Counted from the stretch's first letter, positions 8,442 through 18,059 are shown. The stretch: DNA of 64,000 nt from Pseudomonas sp. UMAB-08 (GCF_900095225.1 NZ_LT607432.1:1-64000); one strand, 5' to 3'. Notes: generated by a model not told the origin, from the sequence alone. Translations and numbers: made by a program.

Positions 8442-8469
8442 CGTCTTCGCGAATTCAATCGCGAAGACG
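8442..8469. other. Perfect 11-bp inverted repeat between hrpA and the KAS III gene
   Basis: CGTCTTCGCGA (8442-8452) and TCGCGAAGACG (8459-8469) are perfect complements separated by 6 nt. Neither side carries a T run. It lies downstream of hrpA and upstream of the KAS III-type gene, both on the minus strand, so it may slow transcription or protect the 3' end of the hrpA message. Confidence 0.5.
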
Positions 8470-8552
8470 TCGGCGCTGTCAGCGACAGCTCTATCAGACA
8501 GTCTGCGAACAATGGCGCGAAGTGTGCCATATCGGCCCGATTTTCGCGCTAT

Positions 8553-11500
8553 TCAGCCATCCACCTGGCTCCATTGCTTACTCAGACGCTTGTCCGAGAC
8601 CGGAATTTTTGTCCCCAACTGCTGGGCAAACAGCGACACGCGATACTCCTCCAGCCACCAGCGATACAGCACCAACTCCGCGTCGCGCTTACCTTCCTGG
8701 GCATGCTTGCCGGCGCGGGCCTGATACTGAGCCCACAAGCCCGCCAGTTCGATGCTCCAGACCCGGTCTTTCTGCACTTGGCCGGGCAGTTTTTCCAGGC
8801 GCATTTCGATGGATTTCAAATAGCGCGGCAACTCCTTGAGCCACTGCGCAGGCGTTTCGCGGACAAAGCCCGGATACACCAGATACTTCAGCTGCGACTT
8901 GATGTCGTTGAGCGCTACCGCCTGCGCCAGATCAATCTTGCCCTTGAAGCGCTTTTGCAGGCCATGCCACAGGGTAAGGATATCCAGTGTCAGTTTCGCC
9001 AGGCGCTCAGCATGCTCGGTCCAGCCGGCACGTTTGCGTTCGGCCAGTGCCGCCAGCCCGGCACCGTCACGCGGCAGGCTGTCTTCGCCATCAAGAATGC
9101 AGCTGTCGAGGCTGGCCAACAGAATGTCTTCGATCAACCCATCGACCCGGCCCAGTTCGCGGTGGAGCAACGCCAGTTCGGTCTGCCCCGGCAATTTGCT
9201 GCGCAGGAACTTGGCGGGTTCGGCGAGTTGCTGCAACAGCAGGCGCTGCAAGGCCCGACGGTGTTGATACTCCGCTTCAGCAGGCGTCGAGAAGCGCCCT
9301 TCCTTGACCGTGCCAGACTCTTCGACCAGCGCCGGGTAAACCGTCATCGACAGGCCCGCGATGTTTTGTTGGGTTTTTTCGGCCACAGGGGCGAAGATTT
9401 TGGCCTCGACAGGCAGTTGGCTTTTCGAGGTTTGCGGCGCGGCCAATGCCGCTTGGCTGGCCTCGGCGAAACGCGCCGTCAACTCGGCCAGCTCACGTCC
9501 TTCACCGAGGAACTTACCGCTGCCGTCGAGGATTTCCAGGTTCATCTTCAGGTGGTTTTCAAGCTGCTGGGCCGCTTCAACCCAGGCTTCGTCCGTCACC
9601 CGTGCGCCGGTCATGCGCAACAATTCACGACCCAGCGCATGGGGCAACGAGCCCTCGCCGAAGGTGATGCGCTGCAGGGCGGCCTTGATGAAGTCAGGCA
9701 CCGGCACAAAGTTTTTGCGAACCACCTTGGGCAGGTTGCGCACCAACGCGATGCATTTGGTTTCCAGCAACCCCGGTACCAGCCATTCCAGACGCTCGCC
9801 AGGCAATGCCGGCAGCAATGGCGCGGGCACCCGCAGGGTCACGCCGTCGCGCGGATGATTGGGCTCGAAGTGATAACTCAGCGCCAGGGTCAGATCGCCC
9901 AGGCGCAGGGTGTCCGGGTAATACGCTGCCGTGATTTCGCTGGCTTCGCGGGCCAGCACGTCTTCTTCGCGCATGATCAGAAGCTGTGGGTTTTTCTGGC
10001 TTTCGACCTTGTACCAACTGTCGAAGGTCGCGGTTTGATGAATCTCCGCCGGGACCCGTGCTTCGTAGAAACTGAACAGCGTGTCTTCGTCGGCCAGAAT
10101 GTCACGACGGCGGGCCTTGGCCTCCAGCTCGTCGAGTTGCTCCAGTAGCTGAGTGTTGGCGGTCAGGCATTTGGCCCGCGAAAGAATCTCGCCGCGCACC
10201 AGCCCCTCACGGATAAACAGCTCACGGGACACCTGAGGATCGATCGGACCGTAATGCACCGGACGCCGACCGACCACGATCAGGCCGAACAAAGTGATCT
10301 GTTCGAACGCCACGACCTGGCCGCGTTTTTTCTCCCAATGCGGCTCGAAATGGTTCTTCTTGATCAGATGCCCGGCCAACGGCTCGATCCAGTCCGCATC
10401 GATCTTGGCCACCATGCGCGCGTAGAGCTTGGTGGTTTCCACCAGCTCGGCGGCCATCAGCCATTGCGGGCGTTTCTTGCCCAGGCCGGACGACGGATGA
10501 ATCCAGAACCGCCGCTGGCGCGCGCCCAGGTAATCACCGTCTTCGGTCTTCTGCCCGATCTGACTGAGCAAGCCCGACAGCACGGCCTTGTGCAACTTGG
10601 TGTAATCGGCCGGTTCCTGGTTGACCGTCAACTGCAGGTCGCGACAGATCAGGCTCAATTGCCGATGGGAATCGCGCCACTCGCGCAGGCGCAGGTAATT
10701 GAGGAAGTTTTTGCGGCACCAGTTGCGCAGCGGGCTGGCAGTCAGGGCCAGGCGTTGCTCTTCAAAACCGCGCCACAGATTGACCAGCCCGGCGAAGTCG
10801 GAATCGATGTCCTTCCATTGCGCGTGGGCCTGATCCGCCGCCTGTTGCCGCTCGGGCGGACGTTCGCGAACGTCCTGCACCGACATGGCACTGGCAACGA
10901 TCAAGACTTCCTGCAAGCTGCCTTGTTTGGCCGCCTCCAGCAACATGCGCCCCATGCGCGGGTCCACCGGCAAGCGCGCCAACTGGCGACCCAGCGGCGT
11001 CAGCTGGTTCTCGCGGTTGACCGCCGACAACTCTTGCAACAGGTTGAAACCGTCGCTGATGGCCTTGCCGTCGGGTGGCTCGATAAAGGGGAAGTCGGTG
11101 ATCTCGCCCAGACGCAAATGCAGCATCTGCAGAATCACGGCCGCCAGGTTGGTCCGCAGGATTTCCGGATCGGTAAATTCCGGTCTGCCGTTGAAATCTT
11201 CCTCGCTGTACAGGCGCACGCACAGCCCCGGCTCGACCCGGCCGCAACGACCCTTGCGTTGGTTGGCGCTGGCTTGGGAAACCGCTTCGATGGGCAGGCG
11301 CTGAACCTTGGCGCGATAGCTGTAACGGCTGATCCGTGCAGTACCGCTGTCAATCACGTAGCGAATGCCGGGCACCGTCAACGAGGTTTCGGCAACGTTG
11401 GTCGCCAGCACCACACGCCGTCCCGGATGGGACTGGAAAATCCGCTGCTGTTCGGCAGGCGACAGGCGTGCGTACAACGGCAGGATTTCAGTGTGTTTGA

Positions 11501-12464
11501 GTTGAGCCTTGCGCAGCATCTCGGCGGCATCGCGGATTTCCCGCTCGCCCGGCAAAAACACCAGCACATCGCCGGGGCTCTTGCGTTCACTGCGCTCGAA
11601 CGCCTCCAGTTCATCGAGGGTCGCCAGAATCGCCTGATCGACCGTCAAGTCATCCTCGACCGCATTGCCCTCTTCGTCCTGCTGGGACGTCAGTGGGCGA
11701 TACCAGGTTTCCACCGGGAATGTGCGGCCAGAGACTTCGACAATCGGTGCATCATTGAAATGCTCAGAGAAGCGCTGCAGGTCGATGGTCGCTGAGGTGA
11801 TGATGAGTTTCAGGTCAGGGCGACGCGGCAGCAGGGTTTTCAAGTAGCCGAGCAGGAAGTCGATGTTCAGGCTGCGTTCGTGGGCTTCGTCGACGATGAT
11901 CGTGTCGTAGCGTTCCAGGTAGCGGTCGTGCTGGGTTTCAGCCAGCAGAATACCGTCGGTCATCAGCTTGATCAGGGTGTTGCTGTCACTTTGATCTTCG
12001 AAACGCACTTGATAGCCAACCAGCGCGCCCAGCGGCGTCCCCAGCTCTTCGGCGACCCGGCTTGCCACGCTGCGGGCAGCGATCCGGCGCGGCTGGGTGT
12101 GGCCGATCAGGCCGTGCTGGCCACGACCGATTTCCAGGCAGATCTTCGGCAACTGCGTGGTTTTGCCTGAGCCGGTTTCGCCCGCAATGATCAGCACCTG
12201 ATGCTTGAGCAACGCCGCTTTGATCTCGTCGCGCTTGGCGGCAATCGGCAGGCTGTCGTCGTAGCGAATCACCGGCAGGCTGTCGCGCCGGGCCGTGACC
12301 TGGGCAAAAGACGCCTGCACGCGCGCCGACCACTGCGCGAGCTTGGCCTCGTCGGGCTTCTTTTGAAGCTCATGCAACTGACGACGAAAGCGATGACGAT
12401 CAGAAATCATCGCGTGGTCGAGGTTTCTCAGCAATTGGTCGATGGAGGGCGATTCGTCAGTCAT
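8553..12464 (-). CDS. hrpA: ATP-dependent RNA helicase HrpA
   Basis: This 1303-residue DEAH-box helicase is the length of E. coli HrpA (1300). Motifs in order: Walker A GETGSGKTTQ near residue 95, DEAHERS near 190, SAT (ITSATIDL) near 220, and motif VI QRKGRCGRVEPG near 400. After these come the ratchet/helicase-associated domain, the OB fold and the long HrpA-specific C-terminal DUF3418 region. The ATG at 12464 gives the conserved N-terminus MTDESPSIDQLL; an earlier in-frame start adds no recognisable sequence. HrpA acts in the cytosol; in E. coli it helps process fimbrial mRNA and rescues stalled ribosomes. The frame after its TGA stays open for 49 codons (see findings). Confidence 0.96.
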   Translation of the reverse strand: MTDESPSIDQLLRNLDHAMISDRHRFRRQLHELQKKPDEAKLAQWSARVQASFAQVTARRDSLPVIRYDDSLPIAAKRDEIKAALLKHQVLIIAGETGSGKTTQLPKICLEIGRGQHGLIGHTQPRRIAARSVASRVAEELGTPLGALVGYQVRFEDQSDSNTLIKLMTDGILLAETQHDRYLERYDTIIVDEAHERSLNIDFLLGYLKTLLPRRPDLKLIITSATIDLQRFSEHFNDAPIVEVSGRTFPVETWYRPLTSQQDEEGNAVEDDLTVDQAILATLDELEAFERSERKSPGDVLVFLPGEREIRDAAEMLRKAQLKHTEILPLYARLSPAEQQRIFQSHPGRRVVLATNVAETSLTVPGIRYVIDSGTARISRYSYRAKVQRLPIEAVSQASANQRKGRCGRVEPGLCVRLYSEEDFNGRPEFTDPEILRTNLAAVILQMLHLRLGEITDFPFIEPPDGKAISDGFNLLQELSAVNRENQLTPLGRQLARLPVDPRMGRMLLEAAKQGSLQEVLIVASAMSVQDVRERPPERQQAADQAHAQWKDIDSDFAGLVNLWRGFEEQRLALTASPLRNWCRKNFLNYLRLREWRDSHRQLSLICRDLQLTVNQEPADYTKLHKAVLSGLLSQIGQKTEDGDYLGARQRRFWIHPSSGLGKKRPQWLMAAELVETTKLYARMVAKIDADWIEPLAGHLIKKNHFEPHWEKKRGQVVAFEQITLFGLIVVGRRPVHYGPIDPQVSRELFIREGLVRGEILSRAKCLTANTQLLEQLDELEAKARRRDILADEDTLFSFYEARVPAEIHQTATFDSWYKVESQKNPQLLIMREEDVLAREASEITAAYYPDTLRLGDLTLALSYHFEPNHPRDGVTLRVPAPLLPALPGERLEWLVPGLLETKCIALVRNLPKVVRKNFVPVPDFIKAALQRITFGEGSLPHALGRELLRMTGARVTDEAWVEAAQQLENHLKMNLEILDGSGKFLGEGRELAELTARFAEASQAALAAPQTSKSQLPVEAKIFAPVAEKTQQNIAGLSMTVYPALVEESGTVKEGRFSTPAEAEYQHRRALQRLLLQQLAEPAKFLRSKLPGQTELALLHRELGRVDGLIEDILLASLDSCILDGEDSLPRDGAGLAALAERKRAGWTEHAERLAKLTLDILTLWHGLQKRFKGKIDLAQAVALNDIKSQLKYLVYPGFVRETPAQWLKELPRYLKSIEMRLEKLPGQVQKDRVWSIELAGLWAQYQARAGKHAQEGKRDAELVLYRWWLEEYRVSLFAQQLGTKIPVSDKRLSKQWSQVDG

Positions 12465-12598
12465 CAGGTGCGCAGAGTCTTTTGATGGGTGCAAAGGCGG
12501 GGATTGTCGCACAACACAATCCCTGTAGGCGCTGCCGGAGACTGCGATTGGCCGCGAAGCGGTCATACGGACCTTATCGCGGGCAAGCGCGCGCCTGC

Positions 12599-12630
12599 AA
12601 AAACAATCAAGCCCCGCATCGGCGGGGCTT
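12599..12630 (-). terminator. Intrinsic terminator of fadD1
   Basis: On the minus strand AAGCCCCGC pairs with GCGGGGCTT (plus-strand arms 12609-12617 and 12622-12630) over a 4-nt loop, followed by GATTGTTTTTG. It sits 21 nt past the fadD1 stop. Confidence 0.8.
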
Positions 12631-12650
12631 GGGGTGTAGCGCTGCTTGGC

Positions 12651-14342
12651 TTATTTTTTCAGGCCAAGTTTTTTCAGTTCTTCATCACGCAGTTCCCGGC
12701 GCAGGATCTTGCCGACGTTGGTCGTCGGCAACGCGTCGCGAAACTCAACCGACTTCGGCACTTTATAGCCGGTGACATTGGCACGCATGTGTTCCATGAC
12801 CTGGTCTTTGGTCAGGGTCACACCCGGTTTGACGACGATGAACAGCTTGATCGCCTCGCCAGATTTTTCGTCAGGGATACCGATGGCGGCGCACTGCAGG
12901 ACGCCGGGCAACATCACCAGCACGTCTTCAAGTTCGTTGGGGTAGACGTTGAAACCGGAGATCAGAATCATGTCTTTCTTGCGATCGACAATGCGCAAGT
13001 AACCGTCTGGCTGGATGATCGCGATGTCGCCGGTTTTCAACCAGCCCTCAGCGTCGAGCATTTCATCGGTGGCTTCCTGATTGTGCCAGTAGCCTTTCAT
13101 GACTTGCGGGCCTTTGACACACAACTCACCAACCCCGCCCAATGGCAACTCATTGCCTTCGTCGTCGATCACGCGGCACAACGTGGATGGCACCGGAATG
13201 CCGATGGTGCCCACCTGAATCTTCTGGATCGGATTGACCGTGGCCACCGGGCTGGTTTCGGTCATGCCGTAACCTTCACAGATCGCGCAACCGGTCACTG
13301 CTTCCCAGCGCTCGGCTGCGGCCAATTGCAGGGCCATGCCGCCGGAGAGGGTGACTTTCAAACCAGAGAAGTCGAGCTTGCGGAACGCTTCGTTATTGCA
13401 CAGCGCCACGAACAAGGTGTTGAGGCCGACAAAGCCACTGAACTTCCACTTCGACAGTTCCTTGACCATCGCCGGCAGGTCACGCGGGTTGCTTATCAGG
13501 ATGTTGTGGTTGCCGATCAGCATCATCGACATGCAGTGAAAGGTGAAGGCATAGATGTGATACAGCGGCAGTGGCGTGATCAGAATCTCGCACCCTTCAT
13601 GCAGGTTGGAGCCCATCAGCGCCTTGCATTGCAGCATGTTGGCGATCAGGTTGCGGTGGGTCAGCATGGCGCCCTTGGCCACACCGGTGGTGCCACCGGT
13701 GTACTGCAACACCGCAACGTCGCTGCTGACAGGCGAAGCGTCCTTCACCGGCTGACCATGGCCCTTGCTCAGCACGTCATTGAATTTGATCGCCTTGGGC
13801 AAGTGATACGCCGGGACCATTTTCTTCACGTACTTGATCACGCTGTTGATCAGCAGACGCTTGAGCGGTGACAGCATATCCGCCACTTCGGTAACGATGA
13901 CGTACTGAACCTCGGTCTTGGGCACCACTTTTTCGGCCAGATGCGCCATGTTCGCCAGGCACACCAACGCCTTCGCGCCAGAATCGTTGAACTGATGCTC
14001 CATCTCCCGCGCGGTGTACAGCGGGTTGGTGTTGACCACGATCAAGCCGGCGCGGATAGCTCCGAACACAGCGATCGGGTATTGCAGCAGATTGGGCAAC
14101 TGCACGGCGATACGGTCGCCCGGTTGCAGGTTGGTGTGTTGCTGCAGATAAGCCGCAAACGCACCCGACAATTCATACAGCTCACCGTAAGTGAGGGTCT
14201 TGCCCAGGTTGCTGAAAGCCGGTTTGTTGGCGAAACGCTCACAAGACTGCTTCAATACCGCCTGAATATTTGGATACTCGTCAGGATTGATATCGGCAGC
14301 AATGCCAGACGGATATTTATCCTTCCAGAAATTTTCGATCAT
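12651..14342 (-). CDS. fadD1: Long-chain fatty-acid--CoA ligase FadD1
   Basis: This is a 563-residue adenylate-forming enzyme that activates fatty acids to acyl-CoA with ATP and CoA at the inner face of the membrane. The AMP-binding loop YTGGTTGVAKGA is near residue 210, the GYGMTETSP motif near 355, the hinge/aspartate region GWLKTGD near 435, and the C-terminal VYPNELEDV and GKILRREL motifs (catalytic Lys) near 465 and 545. The start at 14342 is preceded by GAGGAG at about 10 nt. It lies downstream of a paralogue in the same direction, as fadD1/fadD2 do in P. aeruginosa (PA3299/PA3300). The 347-nt gap between them, with its own hairpin, suggests a separate fadD1 promoter. I found no PsrA-type box. 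Confidence 0.93.
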   Translation of the reverse strand: MIENFWKDKYPSGIAADINPDEYPNIQAVLKQSCERFANKPAFSNLGKTLTYGELYELSGAFAAYLQQHTNLQPGDRIAVQLPNLLQYPIAVFGAIRAGLIVVNTNPLYTAREMEHQFNDSGAKALVCLANMAHLAEKVVPKTEVQYVIVTEVADMLSPLKRLLINSVIKYVKKMVPAYHLPKAIKFNDVLSKGHGQPVKDASPVSSDVAVLQYTGGTTGVAKGAMLTHRNLIANMLQCKALMGSNLHEGCEILITPLPLYHIYAFTFHCMSMMLIGNHNILISNPRDLPAMVKELSKWKFSGFVGLNTLFVALCNNEAFRKLDFSGLKVTLSGGMALQLAAAERWEAVTGCAICEGYGMTETSPVATVNPIQKIQVGTIGIPVPSTLCRVIDDEGNELPLGGVGELCVKGPQVMKGYWHNQEATDEMLDAEGWLKTGDIAIIQPDGYLRIVDRKKDMILISGFNVYPNELEDVLVMLPGVLQCAAIGIPDEKSGEAIKLFIVVKPGVTLTKDQVMEHMRANVTGYKVPKSVEFRDALPTTNVGKILRRELRDEELKKLGLKK

Positions 14343-14598
14343 GGAAGCCGACTCCTCAGCGACAGCGAATTCTACACACCGCTTGAATGCGATTATTTTT
14401 TTGTGTTTTGTTGCGGGCTTTTTGCTTACCAATGGGGCAAAAAGCGGGCCGAGAGTAGCAGCTTTGCCAGGGGTCGACTAGAGCCAATAGTGGCCCGTAC
14501 AGTCATAATAGTGACTTATAAACATATATTGGTCACATTTAGAGTAAAAATACTACTCGGCGGAAAATGGGGTGTCGGTGACTCCGTGTGGAGCCATT

Positions 14599-14648
14599 CG
14601 CAGACACGTCAGCGCCTGAAAATTGATCAAGGCGCTGACGTGTCTGCG
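14599..14648. other. Perfect 19-bp inverted repeat in the fadD2-fadD1 gap
   Basis: CGCAGACACGTCAGCGCCT (14599-14617) and its exact complement (14630-14648) flank a 12-nt A/T-rich loop. There is no T run on either strand. It lies 41 nt after the fadD2 stop and about 250 nt before fadD1. It may end or stabilise the fadD2 message. The rest of the gap (14343-14598) is A/T-rich and probably holds the fadD1 promoter; I see no other element there. Confidence 0.65.
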
Positions 14649-14689
14649 AGAGCGGTGTGTCTGGCACAACGCTCTACAGAACTAATGAC

Positions 14690-16378
14690 TCAGGCGATAT
14701 CACGCAACTCACGGCGCAGGATTTTGCCCACTGGGGTCATTGGCAATGAGTCGCGCAGCACGATGTGTTTGGGCACTTTGTAGGCGGTGAAGTTTTCTTT
14801 GCAGTAGGCCTTGAGCTCTTCAACACTCACGCCCGACTCGCGCGCCACCACGAACAGCTTCACCGCTTCGCCCGAGCGATCATCCGGCACGCCGATCACC
14901 GCGCAACTGGCGACCTGGGGGTGTGCCATGACGACATCTTCGATTTCATTGGGGTATACGTTGAAGCCGGAGACGATGATCATGTCTTTCTTGCGGTCGA
15001 CGATGCGTACAAAGCCGTCCGGATCAATCACGGCGATGTCGCCGGTCTTCAACCAGCCGTCAGCATCCAGCACTTCGGCGGTGGCATCAGGTCGGTGCCA
15101 ATACCCCTTCATCACCTGTGGGCCCTTGATGCACAGCTCGCCACGCTCTCCAATCGCCAGCTCGACACCGTTGTCATCGATGATTTTCAACGCCGTACCG
15201 GGTACAGGAATCCCCACCGTGCCCAGCCGCGCCTGATCGCCGTATGGGTTGGTGCAGGCCACCGGGGAGGTTTCGGTCAAGCCGTAACCCTCAACAATTC
15301 GGCAACCGGTGAGTTGCTGCCAGCGTTCGGCCGTGGCCTTGACCAGCGCGGTACCTCCGGAGTTGGTGAGTTTGAGGTTGGAGAAGTCCAGGCTTTTGAA
15401 ATCCGGGTGTTCCATCAAGGCCACGAACAATGTGTTCAGCCCCAATAATGCAGAGAAGCGCCACTTTTTCAGCTCTTTGATGAAGCCGCCGATGTCCCGT
15501 GGGTTGGTGATCAGCACGTTATGGTTGCCGCTGACCATCATGCACATGCAATTCGCGGTGAAGGCATAGATGTGGTAAAGCGGCAACGGCGCGATCATCA
15601 CTTCGCTGCCCTGCTTGAAGAGTTGGCTACCGTCCGGGCCATGCTGCGACATGCAGGCATAGACCTGCTGCATGTTCGCCACCAGGTTGCCATGGGTGAG
15701 CATCGCGCCTTTGGGCAAACCGGTGGTGCCGCCGGTGTATTGCAACACCGCAATATCGTCACTGCCGACCTTGACCCCTTGCAAATGATGGCCGCGCCCC
15801 AGCTTCAATACGCTCTTGAACGACACGGCCTGTGGCAGGCTGAACGCAGGGACCATCTTTTTGACTTTGTCGACCAGGGTATTGACCAGCCAGCCTTTGG
15901 CCGCAGGTTGCATATCGCCCATCTTTACTTCGATCAGGTACTGGATATCGGTGTCGGGCAGAACGTCCTGCACCAGCTTGCCGAAAATATTCAGGTAGAC
16001 CAGTGCACGGGCACCTGAGTCCTTGAACTGATGGCGCATTTCGCGAGCGGTGTACAGTGGGTTGGTGTTAACCACGATCAGGCCGGCACGCAACGCACCA
16101 AACACCGCAATCGGGTATTGCAGCAGGTTGGGCATTTGCACCGCGATGCGATCACCCGGCTGCAAGTCGGTCTGTGTTTGCAGGTAGGCGGTGAACGCCG
16201 CCGAGTAACGTTCCAGCTCGGCGTACGTGAGGGTTACCCCCATATTGCTGAAGGCCGGGCGATCAGCGAACGTCTTGCAGCAGCGTTCGAATACCTCGTT
16301 CACTGACCTGTAAGCGCCGAGGTCCACCTCAGAGAGCACGCCTGCGGGCCGTTTGTCGTTCCAGAATTCAGGTTGCAT
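14690..16378 (-). CDS. fadD2: Long-chain fatty-acid--CoA ligase FadD2
   Basis: This 562-residue paralogue of the neighbouring ligase is closely similar along its whole length. The same motifs are present: YTGGTTGLPKGA, GYGLTETSP, GWLKTGD, VYPNEIEDV and GKILRREL. It activates fatty acids to acyl-CoA for beta-oxidation. It is the copy next to the divergent lysophospholipase-like gene, which in P. aeruginosa order is fadD2 (PA3300). The ATG at 16378 has AAGGA about 11 nt upstream. The two ligases most likely arose by tandem duplication and are known in P. aeruginosa to differ in chain-length use; which fatty acids each prefers here is not visible. Confidence 0.92.
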   Translation of the reverse strand: MQPEFWNDKRPAGVLSEVDLGAYRSVNEVFERCCKTFADRPAFSNMGVTLTYAELERYSAAFTAYLQTQTDLQPGDRIAVQMPNLLQYPIAVFGALRAGLIVVNTNPLYTAREMRHQFKDSGARALVYLNIFGKLVQDVLPDTDIQYLIEVKMGDMQPAAKGWLVNTLVDKVKKMVPAFSLPQAVSFKSVLKLGRGHHLQGVKVGSDDIAVLQYTGGTTGLPKGAMLTHGNLVANMQQVYACMSQHGPDGSQLFKQGSEVMIAPLPLYHIYAFTANCMCMMVSGNHNVLITNPRDIGGFIKELKKWRFSALLGLNTLFVALMEHPDFKSLDFSNLKLTNSGGTALVKATAERWQQLTGCRIVEGYGLTETSPVACTNPYGDQARLGTVGIPVPGTALKIIDDNGVELAIGERGELCIKGPQVMKGYWHRPDATAEVLDADGWLKTGDIAVIDPDGFVRIVDRKKDMIIVSGFNVYPNEIEDVVMAHPQVASCAVIGVPDDRSGEAVKLFVVARESGVSVEELKAYCKENFTAYKVPKHIVLRDSLPMTPVGKILRRELRDIA

Positions 16379-16579
16379 TGTTTTTTTGTCCTTTTACCTG
16401 AGTGTGTCTGGCCCGCTGCATTAAAAGCGGGGCTTGCCGGACGTTAGCAGCTAACACCCACAAGGCAAATAGCGCGCAGTGCGTCATCAACAACGTGAAT
16501 CTTACTGCTGGTCGGACTGCAATTTGTCGATGCGCTATACACTGCAAACAGTAGGTCACGCAGGGCATAAGGAATCGCC

Positions 16580-17524
16580 ATGAGTCATGATGCTTTCTGG
16601 CTTGATACCCACGATCACAGTCGCCTCTACGTCAGCCATTGGCAGCCCTCTGTCACGCCCAGGGCGGTGATGATGCTGTCGCATGGCATGGCCGAGCACA
16701 GCGCTCGCTACGAGCGGTTCGGCACAGCCTTGACTGCCGCGGGTTTCGAGCTCTATGTCCCTGATCAGCGGGGGCATGGTAAAACCGCCGCCCACGGCGT
16801 GCTCGGGCACTACGCCGATAAAAACGGCTGGAACAAAGTGGTGGGTGATCTGGCCTGTCTGAGGCAGTACATTGCCCAGACGCATCCAGGCCTGCCGGTA
16901 TTCCTGATGGGCCACAGCATGGGCAGCTATATTGCCCTGGCGTATTTGTTGCTTCACAGCGCCGGCCTGCAAGGCGCAATTCTCAGCGGGTCGAACTTTC
17001 AGCCGGTTTCGCTTTATCGCAGCGCCCGCCTGATCGCCCGGCTGGAGTCCTGGCGCCAAGGGCCTACCGGGCGCAGCGCGCTGATCGAATGGCTGTCGTT
17101 CGGTTCGTTCAACAAAGCGTTCAAACCCATGCGTACCGCGTTCGACTGGCTCAGCCGCGACCCGCAAGAAGTCGACCGCTACGTGAACGATCCGTTATGC
17201 GGCTTCCGCTGCACCAACCAATTCTGGCTCGACATGCTGGCCGGATTGCAGTACATCAGCAATCCGGAGAACCTCGAACAGATTGACCCGGGCATGCCGC
17301 TGCTGGTGATGGGTGGCGAATGTGATCCAGTCAGCAATGGCACGCGTCTCAAAGACCTTGCCGACGCCTTGATTTCGGCGGGCAATCTAGCGGTAGAGCT
17401 GAAAATTTACCCACAGGCGCGGCACGAACTGCTCAATGAAACCAACCGCGATGAAGTCACTCGTGATTTACTCACGTGGCTGGAGCACGCTCTGGCCAAT
17501 CCACGACCACCGCGCACCGAATGA
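16580..17524 (+). CDS. Alpha/beta hydrolase, lysophospholipase/monoacylglycerol lipase-like
   Basis: This is a 314-residue hydrolase. MLSHGMAEHSARYERF near residue 35 is the HG-plus-lid entry typical of PldB/monoglyceride lipases, the nucleophile is in GHSMGSYIA near 112, the acid in GGECDPVSNG near 250, and the catalytic His in ARHELLNETNRDEV near 283. It has no signal peptide, so the enzyme is cytosolic or membrane-associated. It probably releases fatty acids from lysophospholipids or monoglycerides, which the divergent fadD2 product could then activate; that link is inference from position. The start has AAGGA 6 nt upstream. The hydratase gene follows by 64 nt in the same direction. Confidence 0.87.
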   Translation: MSHDAFWLDTHDHSRLYVSHWQPSVTPRAVMMLSHGMAEHSARYERFGTALTAAGFELYVPDQRGHGKTAAHGVLGHYADKNGWNKVVGDLACLRQYIAQTHPGLPVFLMGHSMGSYIALAYLLLHSAGLQGAILSGSNFQPVSLYRSARLIARLESWRQGPTGRSALIEWLSFGSFNKAFKPMRTAFDWLSRDPQEVDRYVNDPLCGFRCTNQFWLDMLAGLQYISNPENLEQIDPGMPLLVMGGECDPVSNGTRLKDLADALISAGNLAVELKIYPQARHELLNETNRDEVTRDLLTWLEHALANPRPPRTE

Positions 17525-17588
17525 ATGAATCGGTTTTTTCAAAACATCGATACGTAAATCGTCAACCAACACGCCACAGGATTATTCA

Positions 17589-18059
17589 ATGACTCAAGTC
17601 ACCAATACGCCTTACGAAGCTCTCGAAGTCGGCCAGACCGCCAGCTACAGCAAAACTGTCGAAGAGCGTGATATCCAGTTGTTCGCTGCGATGTCGGGCG
17701 ATCACAACCCGGTGCACCTTGATCCTGAATTCGCAGCCCAAAGCATGTTCAAGGAGCGTATCGCTCATGGCATGTTCAGCGGCGCACTGATCAGCGCGGC
17801 AGTCGCGTGTGAGTTGCCAGGACCGGGCACTATTTATATCGGTCAGCAAATGAGCTTTCAGAAGCCAGTGAAAATTGGCGACACCCTGACCGTACGCCTG
17901 GAAATTCTGGAAAAGCTGCCAAAGTTCCGCGTGCGCATCGCTACCCGTGTATTCAACCAGCGGGATGAACTGGTGGTAGATGGCGAAGCCGAGATCCTCG
18001 CCCCTCGCAAGCAACAGACTGTCACCCTGCCGACCTTGCCGCCTATCAGCATCGGCTGA
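17589..18059 (+). CDS. phaJ1: (R)-specific enoyl-CoA hydratase, MaoC hot-dog fold
   Basis: This 156-residue single hot-dog protein carries the (R)-hydratase motif: catalytic Asp and His in SGDHNPVHLD (residues 38-47), then ERIAHGMFSGALIS. It converts trans-2-enoyl-CoA to (R)-3-hydroxyacyl-CoA, the monomer for polyhydroxyalkanoate synthesis. Length and the C-terminal ending LPPISIG match P. aeruginosa PhaJ1 (PA3302) as I remember it, and the position next to the fadD pair is the same. It draws on beta-oxidation intermediates that FadD feeds. AGGA lies 7-8 nt before the ATG. No phaC gene is in the window. Confidence 0.88.
   Translation: MTQVTNTPYEALEVGQTASYSKTVEERDIQLFAAMSGDHNPVHLDPEFAAQSMFKERIAHGMFSGALISAAVACELPGPGTIYIGQQMSFQKPVKIGDTLTVRLEILEKLPKFRVRIATRVFNQRDELVVDGEAEILAPRKQQTVTLPTLPPISIG

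Noticed and set aside
8340..10148. A 602-codon plus-strand frame opposite hrpA
   Set aside because: Antisense shadow; the minus-strand protein has the full HrpA motif set.
12521..12600. Imperfect inverted repeat resembling a REP-type element between hrpA and fadD1
   Set aside because: The arms match poorly and no second copy is visible in the window, so I cannot call it a repeat family member.
14623..14630. TTGATCAA as a possible Anr site near fadD1
   Set aside because: The two half-sites have no 4-nt spacer, so it is not an FNR-type box; it is the loop of the 19-bp inverted repeat.
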